A DNA stretch of 64,000 nt from Baylisascaris procyonis (lineage: Eukaryota; Nematoda; Chromadorea; Rhabditida; Ascarididae): assembly GCA_037389465.1 (NCBI GenBank), contig JAZARR010000074.1, positions 4,402,501 through 4,466,500 of the forward strand, written 5' to 3'. Both the position numbers and the translations under genes were made by a program. The notes under the pieces were generated by a model, which saw only the letters and a program-made list of their open reading frames with translations, searched no databases and had not been told where the DNA came from. Within the stretch, counting starts at the first letter, position 1, and the number at the start of each line of letters is the position of its first letter. This document shows, in pieces, positions 23,801 through 37,407 of the stretch.

Positions 23801-26371
23801 AGAACCAAAACCTAAATCATCTGAGGTTAAATTACTGCTTAGGGCACTATTAGCCACATGATGCCACATAGGAAATATGGAAGCGAAAAAAGAGGAACAA
23901 GGTGTTTAACGGAAAAAAGGGGAACAAGGTACTTCATGCAGTAAAACTCAATACTCGATATTGTTTTCAATAATGAAGCTGAGTGCTTCGATCTAGTGTC
24001 CTGCGAGGAGGAAACAATTTTCGCTGCAAGGAGATCCACGTTCAAGAAGGGAGTCGGCGGAATGACGAAAAATCTAGAGGGTTGAAGAAGACAACATGCA
24101 AATGTATGAGCAATGAAATGGCATTGACGAATAACAACTGCTTTATTGCATCATCAAGCTTGTTACCGCAAACGTAGAATCAGGAAGCTCAAATACCTAC
24201 TAAACTTACTTCTTTATTCCTCCTCGTGTTTCAAAAAAAAAACAAACAAACAAAACAAAACAGACATCGAAAACAATATTCCACCACTTAATAATTTCAA
24301 TCCATTTTACATATTAAAGTGAAACGGAAAATAATAATTACATCTAAGATATCTTAATTAGCGTAATCTATAGAGAAATTAAGAGGGGGCATTTGATGCA
24401 AATTAAGCCGAATAAAAACACTTTGAATATTTCTTCCTAACATCTGGAGAAAAATATATTTCTAAAAATGTATTAGGCGATAGAATGGATTTATAAATTA
24501 TCCGTCAACGCTGAGAACATTTTAAGTCACAACCGCTTATTGAAGCAAACGCTAAATTTCACAAATGAGGTTTCATGGCTCTATCATTTTCAGTAAATTT
24601 TTAAGAAACGATAAAAATGCCAAAAATTTTGATATCCTCTTTCAAACTCCAAAGTGGACAAATCCCGTTTGTCTTGCATCAAAAGCGTCCATGAATTCAA
24701 ACTTCTCAATAAGGGTAACGAATGTAAAATCAATGCAATATGAAATTTACATCGATAAGTTAGCAGTATAAATTTTTTGCTGAATTTCCTCGCTTTGTCG
24801 GTATGCTTCTGCGTCCGTCGAACGCATCAAGTGAAATAAATAAATGGATCTCGAAAAAAAATCGGCATATACTTATTTGAGTAGTGCGGGAAACGAGTTT
24901 TTTTTTCTTTTTTAGAACAAGCTGTAGAACAGTTGGCCTAATTTGTTGAGCACATTTTTCTTCCTTTTCTGATTAGAGTTTTTATAGTGCAGAAAAATTT
25001 CCACAAAATGTTCAATTGCTGCGGAGGAAATGCTCCAGAAATTATGGCATCGCATTGTGGAAAAAACTTCAAGCAGCGAAAGTCGATCGAGACAATTTCA
25101 AATATTTGGTGAGTTTCACATTTATTTACCCATTTCAGATGCAGCATAATAAAATACTTCAAAAAATAAGACCAAATATTCGGTGATCCTTCTTAGCCCA
25201 CCTTCCTTTCCTTTCAGCTTTCGCCTGATCCTCTTCTTGTGCATTCATTTGCGGCCACGAAAAAAAAAAATCGAAAACATCATCACTTAGGAGCCAGTAG
25301 TCATAAATGGAAACAAAAGCCCCTTATGACTGTAAGCGTAAACAAAAGCGCATATCGCAGATCTAACGCAAGTCACATATATTGAAGCCACGACTCTAAC
25401 GAACACCGAAGGAAAATCCAAAAATATTGTAATTTTATTACACATTACTTTCTATTATAAACATCTTTATATGCATATCTTTTTCTGTTATATCACCCCT
25501 GTATATGTTAAAGATTTTATTATACGCTCAATCATGAGCATCTATAGATAATTTTGTGAAAAGAAAAGAAACTTTGCTGCAACATTGCGACTGTCATATT
25601 CAACAGGATTTTAACAAAAAAATGCGGAGAGGAAGAACACAACGAGATTTTAAGGTGTTGAGCACGTGACTTGCGGCTAGGAACGTGAAGTTGAAATTTT
25701 TTAATGCAAAGCTGAAATTTTCTACTCTTCAAAAGTAGGCCACAAATAATGGGAAATCAAGTAGCTTGCCGGTGCTGAACGCTTGTAATTGCGCGTGAAC
25801 GTTTTGATGCGAAGGAAGAAAACTGGAAGGCTGATAACGCCTATGTCCTCAAATAATGTAGAGTATAAAAATGCGACAAATCGAATTCAAAACAAAGGGA
25901 AAAGCGCATCAGGGGACCCCGCTAGGCAAAGGAAAGGGGTGATTGATATTCGCCTTTGCGATTTCAGTAATCACATCAACCAGTGTGAAAATTGCCAATA
26001 ACAACAGAAAATACGCAATAGTGCGCTTGCATTTCAACTGAACCACTCGCTCATAAAAATGTTCCACGAAAAGTGCAATCCAACTGATTCATAATGCATG
26101 CTAATTATTCTACCGGTGATATGCAATTTATATCACGTTAAATTGGAAAATGTATCCCTCAAATTTTGCAGCAGAACGTTCATTCGGGTTCAAAATTTCA
26201 TGTGGTAAAGCATTGGAGATTGTGCCTAATTGAAGCCAAGCCACTGCACTAACATATGCGAAGACCCACACAACATAGCAGCAATCAATCGGTCGTTTTG
26301 CAAATGAAAAATTTGTAAATGAGGTGAATTTTGCGGAAATTCTATATATCTGTTCCTGTCCTGTACACGTC
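20890..26371. other. 5.5 kb AT-rich tail of the unit, no gene recognised (copy 1)
   Basis: Apart from the 21031 hairpin and simple A/C-rich tracts (around 24232-24262), only short ORFs of 60-81 codons occur on both strands. None has a recognisable motif or a joinable exon chain. Equivalent stretches are 37408-42892 and 53227-58706. Confidence 0.4.
21031..21052. repeat. perfect 9-bp stem hairpin (copy 1)
   Basis: CATTTACGC and GCGTAAATG are separated by ATTC and flanked on both sides by TATCTAT-like sequence. It recurs near 37549 and 53368. No T run follows, so it is not presented as a terminator. Confidence 0.7.
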
Positions 26372-26389
26372 AAGGTCCGCGGGGACCTT
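26372..26389. repeat. inverted repeat at copy 1/2 junction
   Basis: AAGGTCCGCGGGGACCTT forms a perfect 7-bp stem (AAGGTCC/GGACCTT) around GCGG, exactly where one unit ends and the next begins. Confidence 0.8.
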
Positions 26390-27576
26390 TTGAGATCCTA
26401 TGCCTTCTATCGTTGGCCATAGGGCCGTATTAGATGTTCGTCCTACCTCGTTGGCGGGCTTTCACGCGGCCGCATAATTACCACTTCCTACTATCAAATG
26501 CAGTGGGAGGGCGTCTGTATAGATAAAAAATTTTGCATGCCCGTGCTCAAATGCCTCCATAAACTACCAAAATGTAGATCAAAAACACCCAACCGCTGAA
26601 CACAATTAAAGGCCATGCGCTCGTAGATCAAAACCCACCGCCTCCCTCCCCCCCTCACCCTCCGGATACCTTCAGACTGTGCGCGTAGATCAAAAAATCT
26701 ACCAAACCCGACCAACGAGTACCGCCAGAAACGACCAACGCGCTGACACGACACACCGTAGCAGCACGCGGCCGCCAAAATGTTTTTTCAGCAGATCAAA
26801 CGCGCGCCACCTGTGAACCCAATCTTCCAGCTACTTCGAAAGTCAAAGGCGACCGTCACTGCCCAAGTTAAACCAAAGATCGCACTGCATTCCGCAACTT
26901 GCAGTCGGAAGCTGGCGGCAACGGCCCGACAAAACTGAAGGCTCGAACGTGAAAGCTACCCAGCCTATCTCAACAAACGGCTAGAAAATCCAGCTTACGT
27001 TAGGCGGGGGAAATCAGATTCCATTGCAACCCCACTGACAAAGACCACCTGACAAAGTAATTTGAGATCATGGAAGCTAGGAAGTTCTTGTGGCCACAAC
27101 CCTCAGTAGTCCGCAGAGCCGCAGGCACGTCAGTGCGATCTTCGACGGAGTGATGTCGACTCCCTTGTTCACTTGACACGACCACGGCCTGTTTTTTCAA
27201 CTGGCCTCATTGAGTGTGAGCACGACACAGGCAAAGCTTTAACCAACGCCACTCTCGGTTCAGCTACTCGGTTTTGGAATAAGCCCCCCTCAAAAAGTCA
27301 TTAACTTAATCCCCAGTCAAAAAACCGAGAGCGACGAAACACAAGGCATAACAGCAATGCACAGAAATTTGCGTATGAAACAAAAACATGTTGCAGCAAT
27401 AACAACCATAAAGACGACTATAAAAAATCACAAAATGCCGAAATATATGCCTTAAGGAAATTGCAAAATACAACAATATAAATCGGAAAGCTATCACTAC
27501 TTCGTTCTTTGTATATTCAGTCGACTCGTCTATCCAAGTAGCGCTTGGATAAGACCGTCCTAGCCGCTTCTTTTGG

Positions 27577-28194
27577 CTAAGTTTTCATTGTTCCAGCATT
27601 TAGTCGGTACTCCTGCCATCCTGAAAACACTCGATGAATATCGCATGGAAAGCACTTGAGAGCCCATTGAACAATGGGATTGGATGATGAAATGCTTGGA
27701 AGAGCAAATGAAAGCATTCAATAAACGCACAAGAATTTACGCATGTATGAATGACAATTCTTGCGCAATGTATGCGATGCTAATTCGTCACATGCAAATC
27801 TTAGCTCTTTTCGCCCTATAAAAGTCTGTGACCTTGAATTAACTACATCACTTAATCTGCAGCATCTAAAATTCCGCATACATTAAAAACTTAGACATAT
27901 GCTACGCAGTGCTTTCCACATGAAATTAAAAATAAAAGGTGGAATGGACAAAATTTTCTAAAAAAATGTAGTTCAAGAAGGCTGTTTTAATATCATCTCA
28001 CTGCTATAGAAAAAATTCAAAATCATTTTTTCACCATCATTTGGAAATGATTTTCTTCAACTCTTTTACCTCCAACAACGGACAACCTTCCCTCGTGTAA
28101 AGATTGACACATTTTAGAACAACCTTAAAAATTCTTACTTCCGCTAATGACGTGTGCTCGTAACCAAACTGCTCGCTGACGAAGCGTCGGGGAC
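27577..28194 (-). CDS. candidate minus-strand exons, function unknown (copy 2)
   Basis: Co-linear copy of the exon set at 11768-12384. Splice sites and frames are retained, and the only visible change is one extra A in an intron-side A run. Confidence 0.28.
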
Positions 28195-29987
28195 CTGTAG
28201 CAAAATAAAGTCAGTAATTGATGGAAACATTATCCACCACAACACAAATCGTCTAAAATTTCTCAACTCAAACAGTTGATATGACCAAAGTATGTTGCTC
28301 AGGACAGCTTAGTGACAGCCGATGAAGCAGAAAATATTACGTCTGAATTATGCTCATCACTGAAACGAAGAAAACAAGGCCATTAATTGTAGTCGAGAAG
28401 CCCAACCATTTACAAGTTAACCATCAGTGTGGAGTGCACTCTAACGGAATGGGTTGCAATTTGAATTTGCAACAGCTGTATGACTTTCATACTGCATCAT
28501 AAGCTCTACGATCACACTCGCTGATCCTAACATAGAAGTAAACAACGCCATCGTAAACTCTCCTAACTGCTAATCAAAATAAGAAAATCGGAATTTTAAG
28601 AGTCGCCTCGAACTTAGGTTTACTTTGTGGTAATCGAGAAAGTGGAAGAAATATTAACAACATGATTTCCACGCTTGTCTTGTACATTACCCATTGTCGT
28701 GGGAAAAACGACAACAGATCGCAAAACATTCAAATGTAACCTCTCCAAATCCCCTCCTCTATTCAACCCTGCTCATCACATGCAAGGTAAATTTTTCACG
28801 AGATGGGTAATCGAAAAAAGTCTTAAAAATAGAAAAAATATCTTTATGAGCATCCGCTAATTGAAAATATCCTTTATTTAGGCAAACATGTTATCAAAAG
28901 AGCTCATTGTTTTGATAAAATGTGCTATCAATTTTTATCAAAGTTTCTAACTTTGAGTTTTCCACGAAATTCTACAAATTCAAAGCAAGAAGCAGCCAAT
29001 AAACTCTCTACAGCACTAACTAAGAACATACCTCTCTCCATCGAAGTTCGTTCGATTCGTCGTATTTTGTTTATCATGAACCGCTTCCTCACCACAGCTC
29101 CCTTCTTTAGGTGTTTCGTCGCTTCGACCACCAGAGAATTTGTTGTTCTGAAGTTGTGTGGAATATTTTTTTATATTATATATAGAAAGAAATTAAAATG
29201 TTCTGAGGTACTAGAAGCGCAATCGTCGCTCCTTCGAACACAACCTTCAGAATGATAAAGAAGTAAATGAGCTCAGAACTAAATCTCTATTGCCTTGATT
29301 TCATCTATATTTTTTGTTGCCATCTAAATTCCATCTGAATGCTTTCAAAAAAATCATTTTAACTACAATAAACTTTCCATCAAGTGATCACCAAATAGAA
29401 ATGATCTCGGAAGTTAGATTTTAGTATAAATGAATCTGTGAATCAGTATTTCCAAGATAGTGGAACCGCACTTAGACCAATTTTCAATTCCAAAGCTCAT
29501 TTTGCTAATGAGAAACTTGTTCACCTTATACAACAATTTACGAAATAATTAAGTGATCGGAAATAGAACAGCATTCCTTTTCATCAAAAACAAAAGGTTT
29601 CTGCCTAATAAAATATTGCCACGATTAAGCTCTGCAAATTTTTTTCACTGTCCATTACTCTTCTATCACTTCAAATTACAGATATGAAACACCTTGTCAA
29701 AGCAAGTGGTAAATAGACAAGCGTAAAACTCTGGCAATAACCCCCATAAAAATGAGAGTGGAACGCCGGGAATCACTTCAAGATGGTAGCTCGCTTTTCT
29801 TCCATTCTTACTTACTCACGAGACTCGTATCCACGATACTTACCACCTCCACATAATGAGGGAAGATATCAAAAATTTCTTCGAGGGCTATAACCTTTCA
29901 AAAAAAATTCAGAAAAAATTACAGACAATGCTTGACTATGTGCCCTTAAAAATTTGGTCATGGAAATTGTTAGTAAGAATCAAAACC

Positions 29988-30289
29988 TGCTAGGATGTAC
30001 TTCACGAAGCACCGAATGGCATCCACGTTTCAACTCTCATTCATAAGCCCTTCCATCTTCTACCTCAGCTAGGCCTTCTGTCACAACTAATAAGGAGCAT
30101 ATATCAAATAGAATGAAACTTTTGGCGATGATAATCGAAACTCGATGGTAATAAGAACAACAAGTGCTAACCTCTGACTGCACAGAATACAGAAGGTGCC
30201 GATCCGTCAAAAACTTAAATAGTTCGGCGATCACCTCATCCACTGTTCGTCGACGTAAGCTGCACGAACCAGAAGCACACGACACATCA
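29988..30289 (-). pseudogene. diverged duplicate of the minus-strand exon pair
   Basis: The first exon (30289 to 30172, 118 nt) follows CTACTCAG and ends at the same GTTAGC donor as 14360. The second follows TTGTGACAG. Relative to the other copies it has two one-base deletions, so the frame around the shared DEVIAELF core changes on both sides. One frame across the first exon stays open and reads FKFLTDRHLLYSVQSE. Confidence 0.3.
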
Positions 30290-30690
30290 CTGAGTAGAAG
30301 GTTTCTGCCAAACAAAATGTAGCCGGGATTAAGCTCTGCAAATTTTTTTCACTGTCCATTACTCTTCTATCACTTCAAATTACAGATATGAAACACCTTG
30401 TCAAAGCAAGTGGTAAATAGACAAGCGTAAAACTCTGGCAATAACCCCCATAAAAATGAGAGTGGAACGCCGGGAATCACTTCAAGATGGTAGCTCGCTT
30501 TTCTTCCATTCTTACTTACTCACGAGACTCGTATCCACGATACTTACCACCTCCACATAATGAGGGAAGATATCAAAAATTTCTTCAAGGACTATAACCT
30601 TTCAAAAAAAATTCAGAACAAATTACAGACAATGCTTGACTATGTGCCCTCAAAAATTTGGTGACGGAAATTTTTAGTGAGAATCAAAAC

Positions 30691-30994
30691 CTGCTAGGAT
30701 GTACTTCACGAAGCACCGAGTGGCATCGATGTCTCAACTTTATCCATAAGTTCTTCCATCTTCTACCTCAACGAGGCCTTCTGTCAAAACCAATAAGGAG
30801 CATATATCAAATAGAATGAAACCTTCGGTGATGATAATCGAAACTCGATGGTAATAAGAACAGCAAATGCTAACCTCTGACTGCAGAGAATACAGAAGGT
30901 GCCGATCCGTCAAAAAACATAAATAGTTCGGCGATCACCTCATCCATTGCTCGTCGACGTAAGCCGCACCGGACCAGAAGCACTCGACACATGA
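30691..30994 (-). CDS. candidate minus-strand exon pair (copy 2, block B)
   Basis: Matches the pair at 14176-14479 with splice sites intact. Confidence 0.3.
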
Positions 30995-32856
30995 CTGGAA
31001 AAAATGAGCACGATTGGAGATATAGCCCTAATTTTGCACCATAAATCACTAAGCTGCAGACCATGACGCATAAATAAAAATTTCGTAGCTTGTAGTGTTT
31101 GAACGCGGAGGTTTTGTACCGTTGAAAAGCTATGCTAACATTAAACCAATAAGTTCTTCTCATAGAAAGAAAATCGAAGCTTTAAGGTTCAACTACCTTT
31201 TTCTATTTCTAACCAAATATAAGCTAAAAATACAGTTTCATTTCTTACAAAAGCAACAAAAGCTTGATTTCCTAACTCCAACCAACACAAAATTTATTCC
31301 GATCAAAACAAAAATTTATAGCACTAGGTATTTCCGAACCTGAATGAAATACGTCAATTAAAATGCACAAAGGGGTCGTGCAAATGACTGAAAGAAGACT
31401 TGAGAGTTGTGAAACAACGATGATGCAAATAAGCGAAGAGAATAAGTTAAAATTAGTGCGAAAGAGAATTAATTAAACATTCACAACGGGGAAAAGATCA
31501 TGACTTAAAAAAAAAGAAGAAACACGGGCGCAGAAGAAATTTAAGAAAAGAGAAGGAAAATAATCTTACAGTTCAACATATGCTTGCAGGAATTTTATAA
31601 CGCTGATGGTGAGTGATGTTGGGTGTTGTGTACCAAATATGGCGAGGATTCGTGCAGTAAATCGCGAAGGTACATCTGGAAGAGGTCATCTTCCAAATTC
31701 AAAGTGAATTAATCGCTTCCTCACCTAAGTAGTGTTTTTTCAGGTAAACACATATACTACTGATTTATCAGTTTTTGTGATTACAAAAAAGATAAGGACC
31801 CTGTTCGGATAGAACAGGATTAATCAACAACAGCTAGGCCCCTTTCTCAACCTCCCCCCAAAAGAAAGGAAATAACCATGGTGCCTGATTAAACGAGCAT
31901 TTTCTTCATATCTGGAAATAAAGCACTAATCGGTCTCTCCAACATAGCATAGGACCCTCAATTCCCCACGATCGTCAGGGTCGAATAAAAAAGAACCAGG
32001 AAGGATGCAATGACCATTTACTCTACAAAGGAAAGTTTTTCTTAACAGTTATCACCACCTGGCTTATAAATGCCTCCTATTCACCAAATTAATTTTTGGA
32101 CTCCACTGATCATATATCAGAGAAGTGATGAAGAAAAGAGTTATCTTTGACAACGATCGCCAAAATATGAACGGAATATATAATAATAATTAAGAGCTAA
32201 CCATTTAAAAATGCGGTTCCCGCATTTTCAGCGCTTGATGATAGAGATCGCGTTATTCGTTCTTTTTCCACAATCCTGTCAGCACAGTTACTCGAAGTCG
32301 ACGAACAATTTCACTGAAATAAAGTACCTTCTGAATTATGCATATTGAACTATGCGCGACACACTCCCAACATGTACACCTCATCGAAGCAGGAACAAAC
32401 CCACACCGCCATTTCCCTCAAAGATCCTAAAAAAGGTTTGGCACAATGTAAAGGAAGTGACGAACGTGAAAATTCGCTCAATTCAACTGCATACGCACAC
32501 TAAATCGCTCTTACCGGAGGACAACGGCATTCTTGCAATTCTTAGGTGAATATGAACCATTGGTGCATCCAGCACCTCTCACATACCCTTCACCATCATG
32601 CCACCACTGAATCACAAAGGAGTCACCAAACGTGCAAAGCGAAGAAACCCCTCGAAACTCATTAAGTAATAGAATGTAGGTTTTGCAGTATATCCGCCAC
32701 AGCTTGCGCAACCATAGTGGCATGTAATGGAAGAGATAAATGAAGTACGCATTGTGATGCAAGAAAGATGAATAATAAGAATGAAGCATGAAACGAGAAC
32801 AGTCTGCAGTGGTGGTTTTTGGTATGTCAAACAGGTCTGTACTGCACTCATTCAGT

Positions 32857-34193
32857 TTTAATTTACTCTAGCTAAGCGTCGAATATCTCACTGTGATGAC
32901 CGCGCGACCGATAAATTTGTGGCACAATAACATTTATGTTATGCGTGGGAACATTTTCGGCTTAAAATTGCAACATTTCAATCATAAGTTAGTCTAGAAA
33001 AATCGCAATACGAAAAACTATAAAGTCGAAGCTCCAGGGTGATTAACAACATCCTCATCCCTTCTACCTACTCATCAACACTGTGTGTTCAGATTACTTT
33101 GCATTCACGATTTATACAACCACCTGCTGTGGGAACGACTCAGAGTGATTGTGAAAATCGTTCAATGGCCTCGTAATCCAATAATTCAGAACCACCTGCG
33201 GTTTAAAACCCCGCTCTTGCGCCTTATTTTCTTTTTTTCACACAGTGGAGTGATGAATCACATGTTAAAGTGTGCAGCTGTAAATCTTTATACCTCCTCA
33301 ATATAGACTAATCCTTAGAAGAACACCTGTAGAGCACAGTACAACTTACTGGCCATCATTAAGGAGCTGGCATCGCCGCCCAATGACTCCTTTTCAACAT
33401 CTCAACGGGGTCACTGACCCTCAGTAGAGTGATGGCACAGCCTTAATGACTCATGTTCAACAGCATAATGGAGTCATTATAGGGAACCGTTGAAGAGTTG
33501 GCGTCACGCCGAACATCTCCCTTCAACGGTGAAATATCTCTACAGGTCACCGCTAAGGAGCTGGCATGTTCGCCCAATGACTCCTTTTCTGCGGCTTTGA
33601 GAATACCGTACGGGAGCTCAAGCACATTAAGGCTCCAACAATTTATCAGATTGCCAAAAACTATCATATAGAATTCGCGTTGGCAAAGAAATAAACCAAT
33701 TAAGAAGGTCTCCCATCACTCTTATAGGGTTTATAGAAATTTACAGCTGCAGCTCAATACAAATATCGAGCAATGTACACAGAGCAGAAAAAAAAAGAAA
33801 ATAAGGCGCACATAAATCCCCACAACAATGGTTGACTGAACAATTGCGGATATTTTGCGCCATCCAATGCAAAGTAAAATGAATATTCTTATGCCTATTA
33901 GTTGAACAGTATTTCCATTATTCAGCAAGTTATAAACCGAACAGTAGGAGATTCAACTTTGTAAGTCTTCGCACCGCGATTTTTCTAGCCTAATTTGCGA
34001 CTGAAATGTTACAATTTCAAACCTGAAATATCCTGGCCCATAACATGAATGTTATTGCGCCACAAATTTATCGGGCACTGCGTTAAAACAAATTTTCTTT
34101 TCAGAAAGCCTTTCGCTTTTTTATGCTCCAATCACAGCGACACTATATTCAATGAGATATTCAACAGCTCAACTACAGCAAAGTAAACCTAAA
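32857..34193. mobile_element. 1.34-kb foldback-type element (copy 2)
   Basis: Same structure as 16340-17677, with arms at about 32857-33307 and 33719-34193. Differs from copy 1 at a visible cluster of bases in both arms, and lacks one C in the centre. Confidence 0.75.
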
Positions 34194-34384
34194 GAAACGT
34201 GTCGCAAATCTGTTCAACGCCACTAACAACCATCCACTGCGGATTCTTTTTTGATTCATGAATAATTCCTACTGCACACTTACAATCGCATCGCAATGCA
34301 TACTTCATTATCTCAACGATTTCAGGCCATCCAAGTGGCGCAAAATGTGGCTGAATATATTACAAAACGTGCATCTCTATTAAT

Positions 34385-34644
34385 ATGAGCGTCGAAAGGC
34401 TGCTCTTCTTTGCACAATTGATGCACCTCTGGGTTCCAACGGCGTCACAACAGGATCAGGCATACGTAAGAGACGACTGGATCCACAGCAATTCAAATTC
34501 ACCTAGGTAAACCAAGAGCGTCTATCTTCGGGAAAAGCGATTCGGCGGTGCCAAAATGTAGCTGAATTCAGGCAATTTTTACATTCTGCCTTTCCATTTA
34601 CTAATCTGCCACGACCAACGATGCAATCTTACAGAAATCATTGA
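34385..34644 (+). CDS. possible two-exon secreted peptide (copy 2)
   Basis: Same frames and splice sites as 17868-18127, with no change seen in the coding parts. Confidence 0.3.
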
Positions 34645-34845
34645 GTTTACCTGACTTACAATAACCATCAATATCGGCATACGAATACGGCAGTCATTAT
34701 CTTCCTTTTCATAGCTGGTGAATTAGTGACAAATTCATTTCTAATTTCTACGAAATTCCATAAACATTTTTAAACCGAAAAAAATCATTTACGCACAAAA
34801 AATTAGATGCGAAAATACCCACTGCAGCACCAAAGAAGCTTGCAA

Positions 34846-35313
34846 TTATCGAGTACAAAAAAGAGAAATCAAACGCCCACCTATCGTGTCAACTACCTTA
34901 TGAACATGCCGACTTGTGTGATTAATATAAGATAAAGGCGCCTGATAAACTCTGTGAAGGCCGCAAGATTGCAAATTTTTCAGGAAAACTTGGGATGACG
35001 ACGGAAAGATGACCGGTTCTACGTTGATAGATGAAATCCAGTTCACCACTTTCGTGAAATCCTTTGCTTCATAAGAAGGAATCGGGAGCATGAAACTGAT
35101 TCGCGCCTCAAAGTTGCTAAGAAAAATTTTAAGTAACTCATCTTGCGCCACAGTTGATCTGTTCGTCCTCAACGCTGCTGACTGTTCGATTATGGCCACT
35201 GGTACCATTGATCCTAACTGGTCCAACGCCGCCCTAACTGTCTTCATTACTGACCACCGGTCACTGCTACGATCCACTCTTCTATAGTTCGATTCATCGA
35301 TCGTCCACTGCAT
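34846..35313 (-). CDS. 155-codon ORF, function unknown (copy 2)
   Basis: Same reading frame as 18329-18796, including the upstream in-frame TGA and the internal donor-like site. Confidence 0.5.
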   Translation of the reverse strand: MQWTIDESNYRRVDRSSDRWSVMKTVRAALDQLGSMVPVAIIEQSAALRTNRSTVAQDELLKIFLSNFEARISFMLPIPSYEAKDFTKVVNWISSINVEPVIFPSSSQVFLKNLQSCGLHRVYQAPLSYINHTSRHVHKVVDTIGGRLISLFCTR

Positions 35314-36798
35314 CTCTCGTCAGTCACCATACTCGGATTCCTCTTCCCGAATTCCTTCTTGGAAAGTCTGGAGGCTAGTCCACATTTGTCGGCCAAAGCC
35401 ATGCTCTTCCGTCCTCATATCACACCTTCACGACTGCGTGGACACGACCTTCCATGCTGTTCTTCATGTTTCCGGTTAACCACATGCCATAGTGGATCAA
35501 CGCAAGACAATGAACACACCTCAAAGTGGATCAACGAACGACAATGAACACACCTCAAACTTCCCGCTAGCTCCATTGAAAGACCAAGGTGCAGCAGTGG
35601 AAGCACTCTACAGTCTTTAGGTCATCCTGGTCTTAAGGTCTACGTCGCTGTTCGCCTTCATCCTTGCTTATCTTCTATCTTCTTTCATTCTTTGTCAAAT
35701 CAAGGACACGAAAGTATAGAAATACAAAACAATGAGTCAACTGAACACAATCTGAGCGAAGATCAATGATTAGCATACGCTAATCTCACAAACCGCACTA
35801 AGTTCATTCCAATAACGCAAACGGTACAGAAAAACAGGAGCAATAAAACAAAAATACATAAAAATAAACAACATTCTCCTCTGGAGAAACAGAGAAAACT
35901 TCCTCGATAGGAAAGGTAAAGAAAACAACAATTACGCGATTCATTTCCACCTATCACTCCCTCTCCCCCACTTCCAGCAGGTTAGTAGTGAAGCGTTCAA
36001 AAAAAGATATCAAAAAGTGCTTCGACTCATCAGACCGACCGGTCATACAAGTTCACAAAAAAAGAATTCGACTTGGTTTGCTTCTAGCTATACATAAAGT
36101 AACTTTCCTTCACGCCAATTTATCATCACTATTACATGAGAAAAACTAACGCAACAGACGTTCAACTGGAAAGCGGTAAATTATGAAGGCCCATCTCTAT
36201 GGCGCAAACTATACCGACCAAATTTTACCGAATAACTCTTGTGGCCGCAAATTGAAACTAGCGAACAGAAGGGCAGACATAGACACAGACGCAGATAAAG
36301 ACAAAGACATATACGTATGCATACACAGACATAACCTGGTCATATTGCACTTTCGTGCAAACTTGCAAAAAGCGCATAAAAAGCTTCAAATTTGTTCTTT
36401 GATCAAATCACCTCATCTTTCCATTCAACGAGACTACATCATCACTACACCATTCCAAAATTACGTTGGTCAATCAAGATGACCATAATATACTTTCAAA
36501 AAGTTCTTTAATACTGATGACTGAAGGAAATAACGAAAAAATAATTAAAACCCTCTCCTTCCCTTCTGCATAAACTTCGCATTCTCACATTGCAAACTAA
36601 AATCTACCATCAATGAAGCGAAACTTTACAGTTCTTCTCTTCTTAATCCTCACCTGAGAATGAATGCAACACAAACAATAAATTCACAAAACTTAACCAT
36701 ATACAACGTAAATTTTTACGTGCGAAAATATAAATATTTAAATAAAACAAAAAACGCATTGGATCGCCCGGCCATTCTAAACGCATTGAATATGCTAC

Positions 36799-37407
36799 AA
36801 GCGACCGTACCACTCTTCTTGTTTGCGAAGCATTTAATCGATAATCGCGGGTTTGTTCTCAAATTGTAGATCATAAAACACCACGCAACTGATGATTCCA
36901 TTGTGCGTGATAAAACGAAAAAAAGAGCGTTCGTTGAAATAGAGACCGTAACTTGATACATAGAAAAAATATCTGCTAATAACTTACAATCTTTTACGTT
37001 TATTATCCACATGAAATTACAGAAGGCCATAGAAGTAATTTTGATTCATAATATTTTCAGTTAATGCTTTCGGCCATCCATTGATGATCGTTTACTTGCC
37101 AAAAGAAAATCCAATTGAAAACAGACTCGTAATGGATATAAAAATTTTCTCTTTCAATTTAACGCACTCAATAAATCACCCACCGAGGTAGCTGCCCATC
37201 GAAAATCACGGTTGGATAACCTTTGCACTAACAAATATTTTTCTTATGTATCACAAGTGTAGTCCCGATTTCAAAGAACGCTTTTTTTCGATTTATCACG
37301 CGCAGTGGAATCATCATTTGCGTGGTGTTTTATGATCTACAATCTGAGAACAAGCCCGCTATTATCGATTAAATGCTTCATAAATAAGACGAGTAGTACG
37401 GTCGCTT
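36799..37407. repeat. inverted repeat, arms about 180 bp (copy 2)
   Basis: Same structure as 20282-20889, with one extra T in the right arm. Confidence 0.8.

Larger units (their letters stand above)
10555..26373. repeat. 16-kb tandem repeat unit, copy 1
   Basis: About 15.82 kb, repeated head to tail by 26374-42894 and 42895-58708. Landmark frames recur in the same order and orientation in each copy, for example those starting at 12865, 28675, 45194 and 61006. The first 230 bp or so differ visibly from copies 2-4 (several substitutions and small indels near 10566-10815), while the rest is near-identical. Copy 1 also has a cluster of private variants at 16085-17465. It holds no 704-bp internal duplication. 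Confidence 0.97.
29594..31001. repeat. 704-bp tandem duplication inside copy 2
   Basis: Block A (29594-30297) and block B (30298 to about 31001) are adjacent copies. The first 29 bp or so and the last 420 bp or so differ clearly between A and B, but about 258 bp in between (29623-29880 against 30327-30584) look identical. Copies 1, 3 and 4 have a single block whose left edge matches A and whose right part matches B. That is the product expected from a crossover within the identical tract. Confidence 0.9.
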
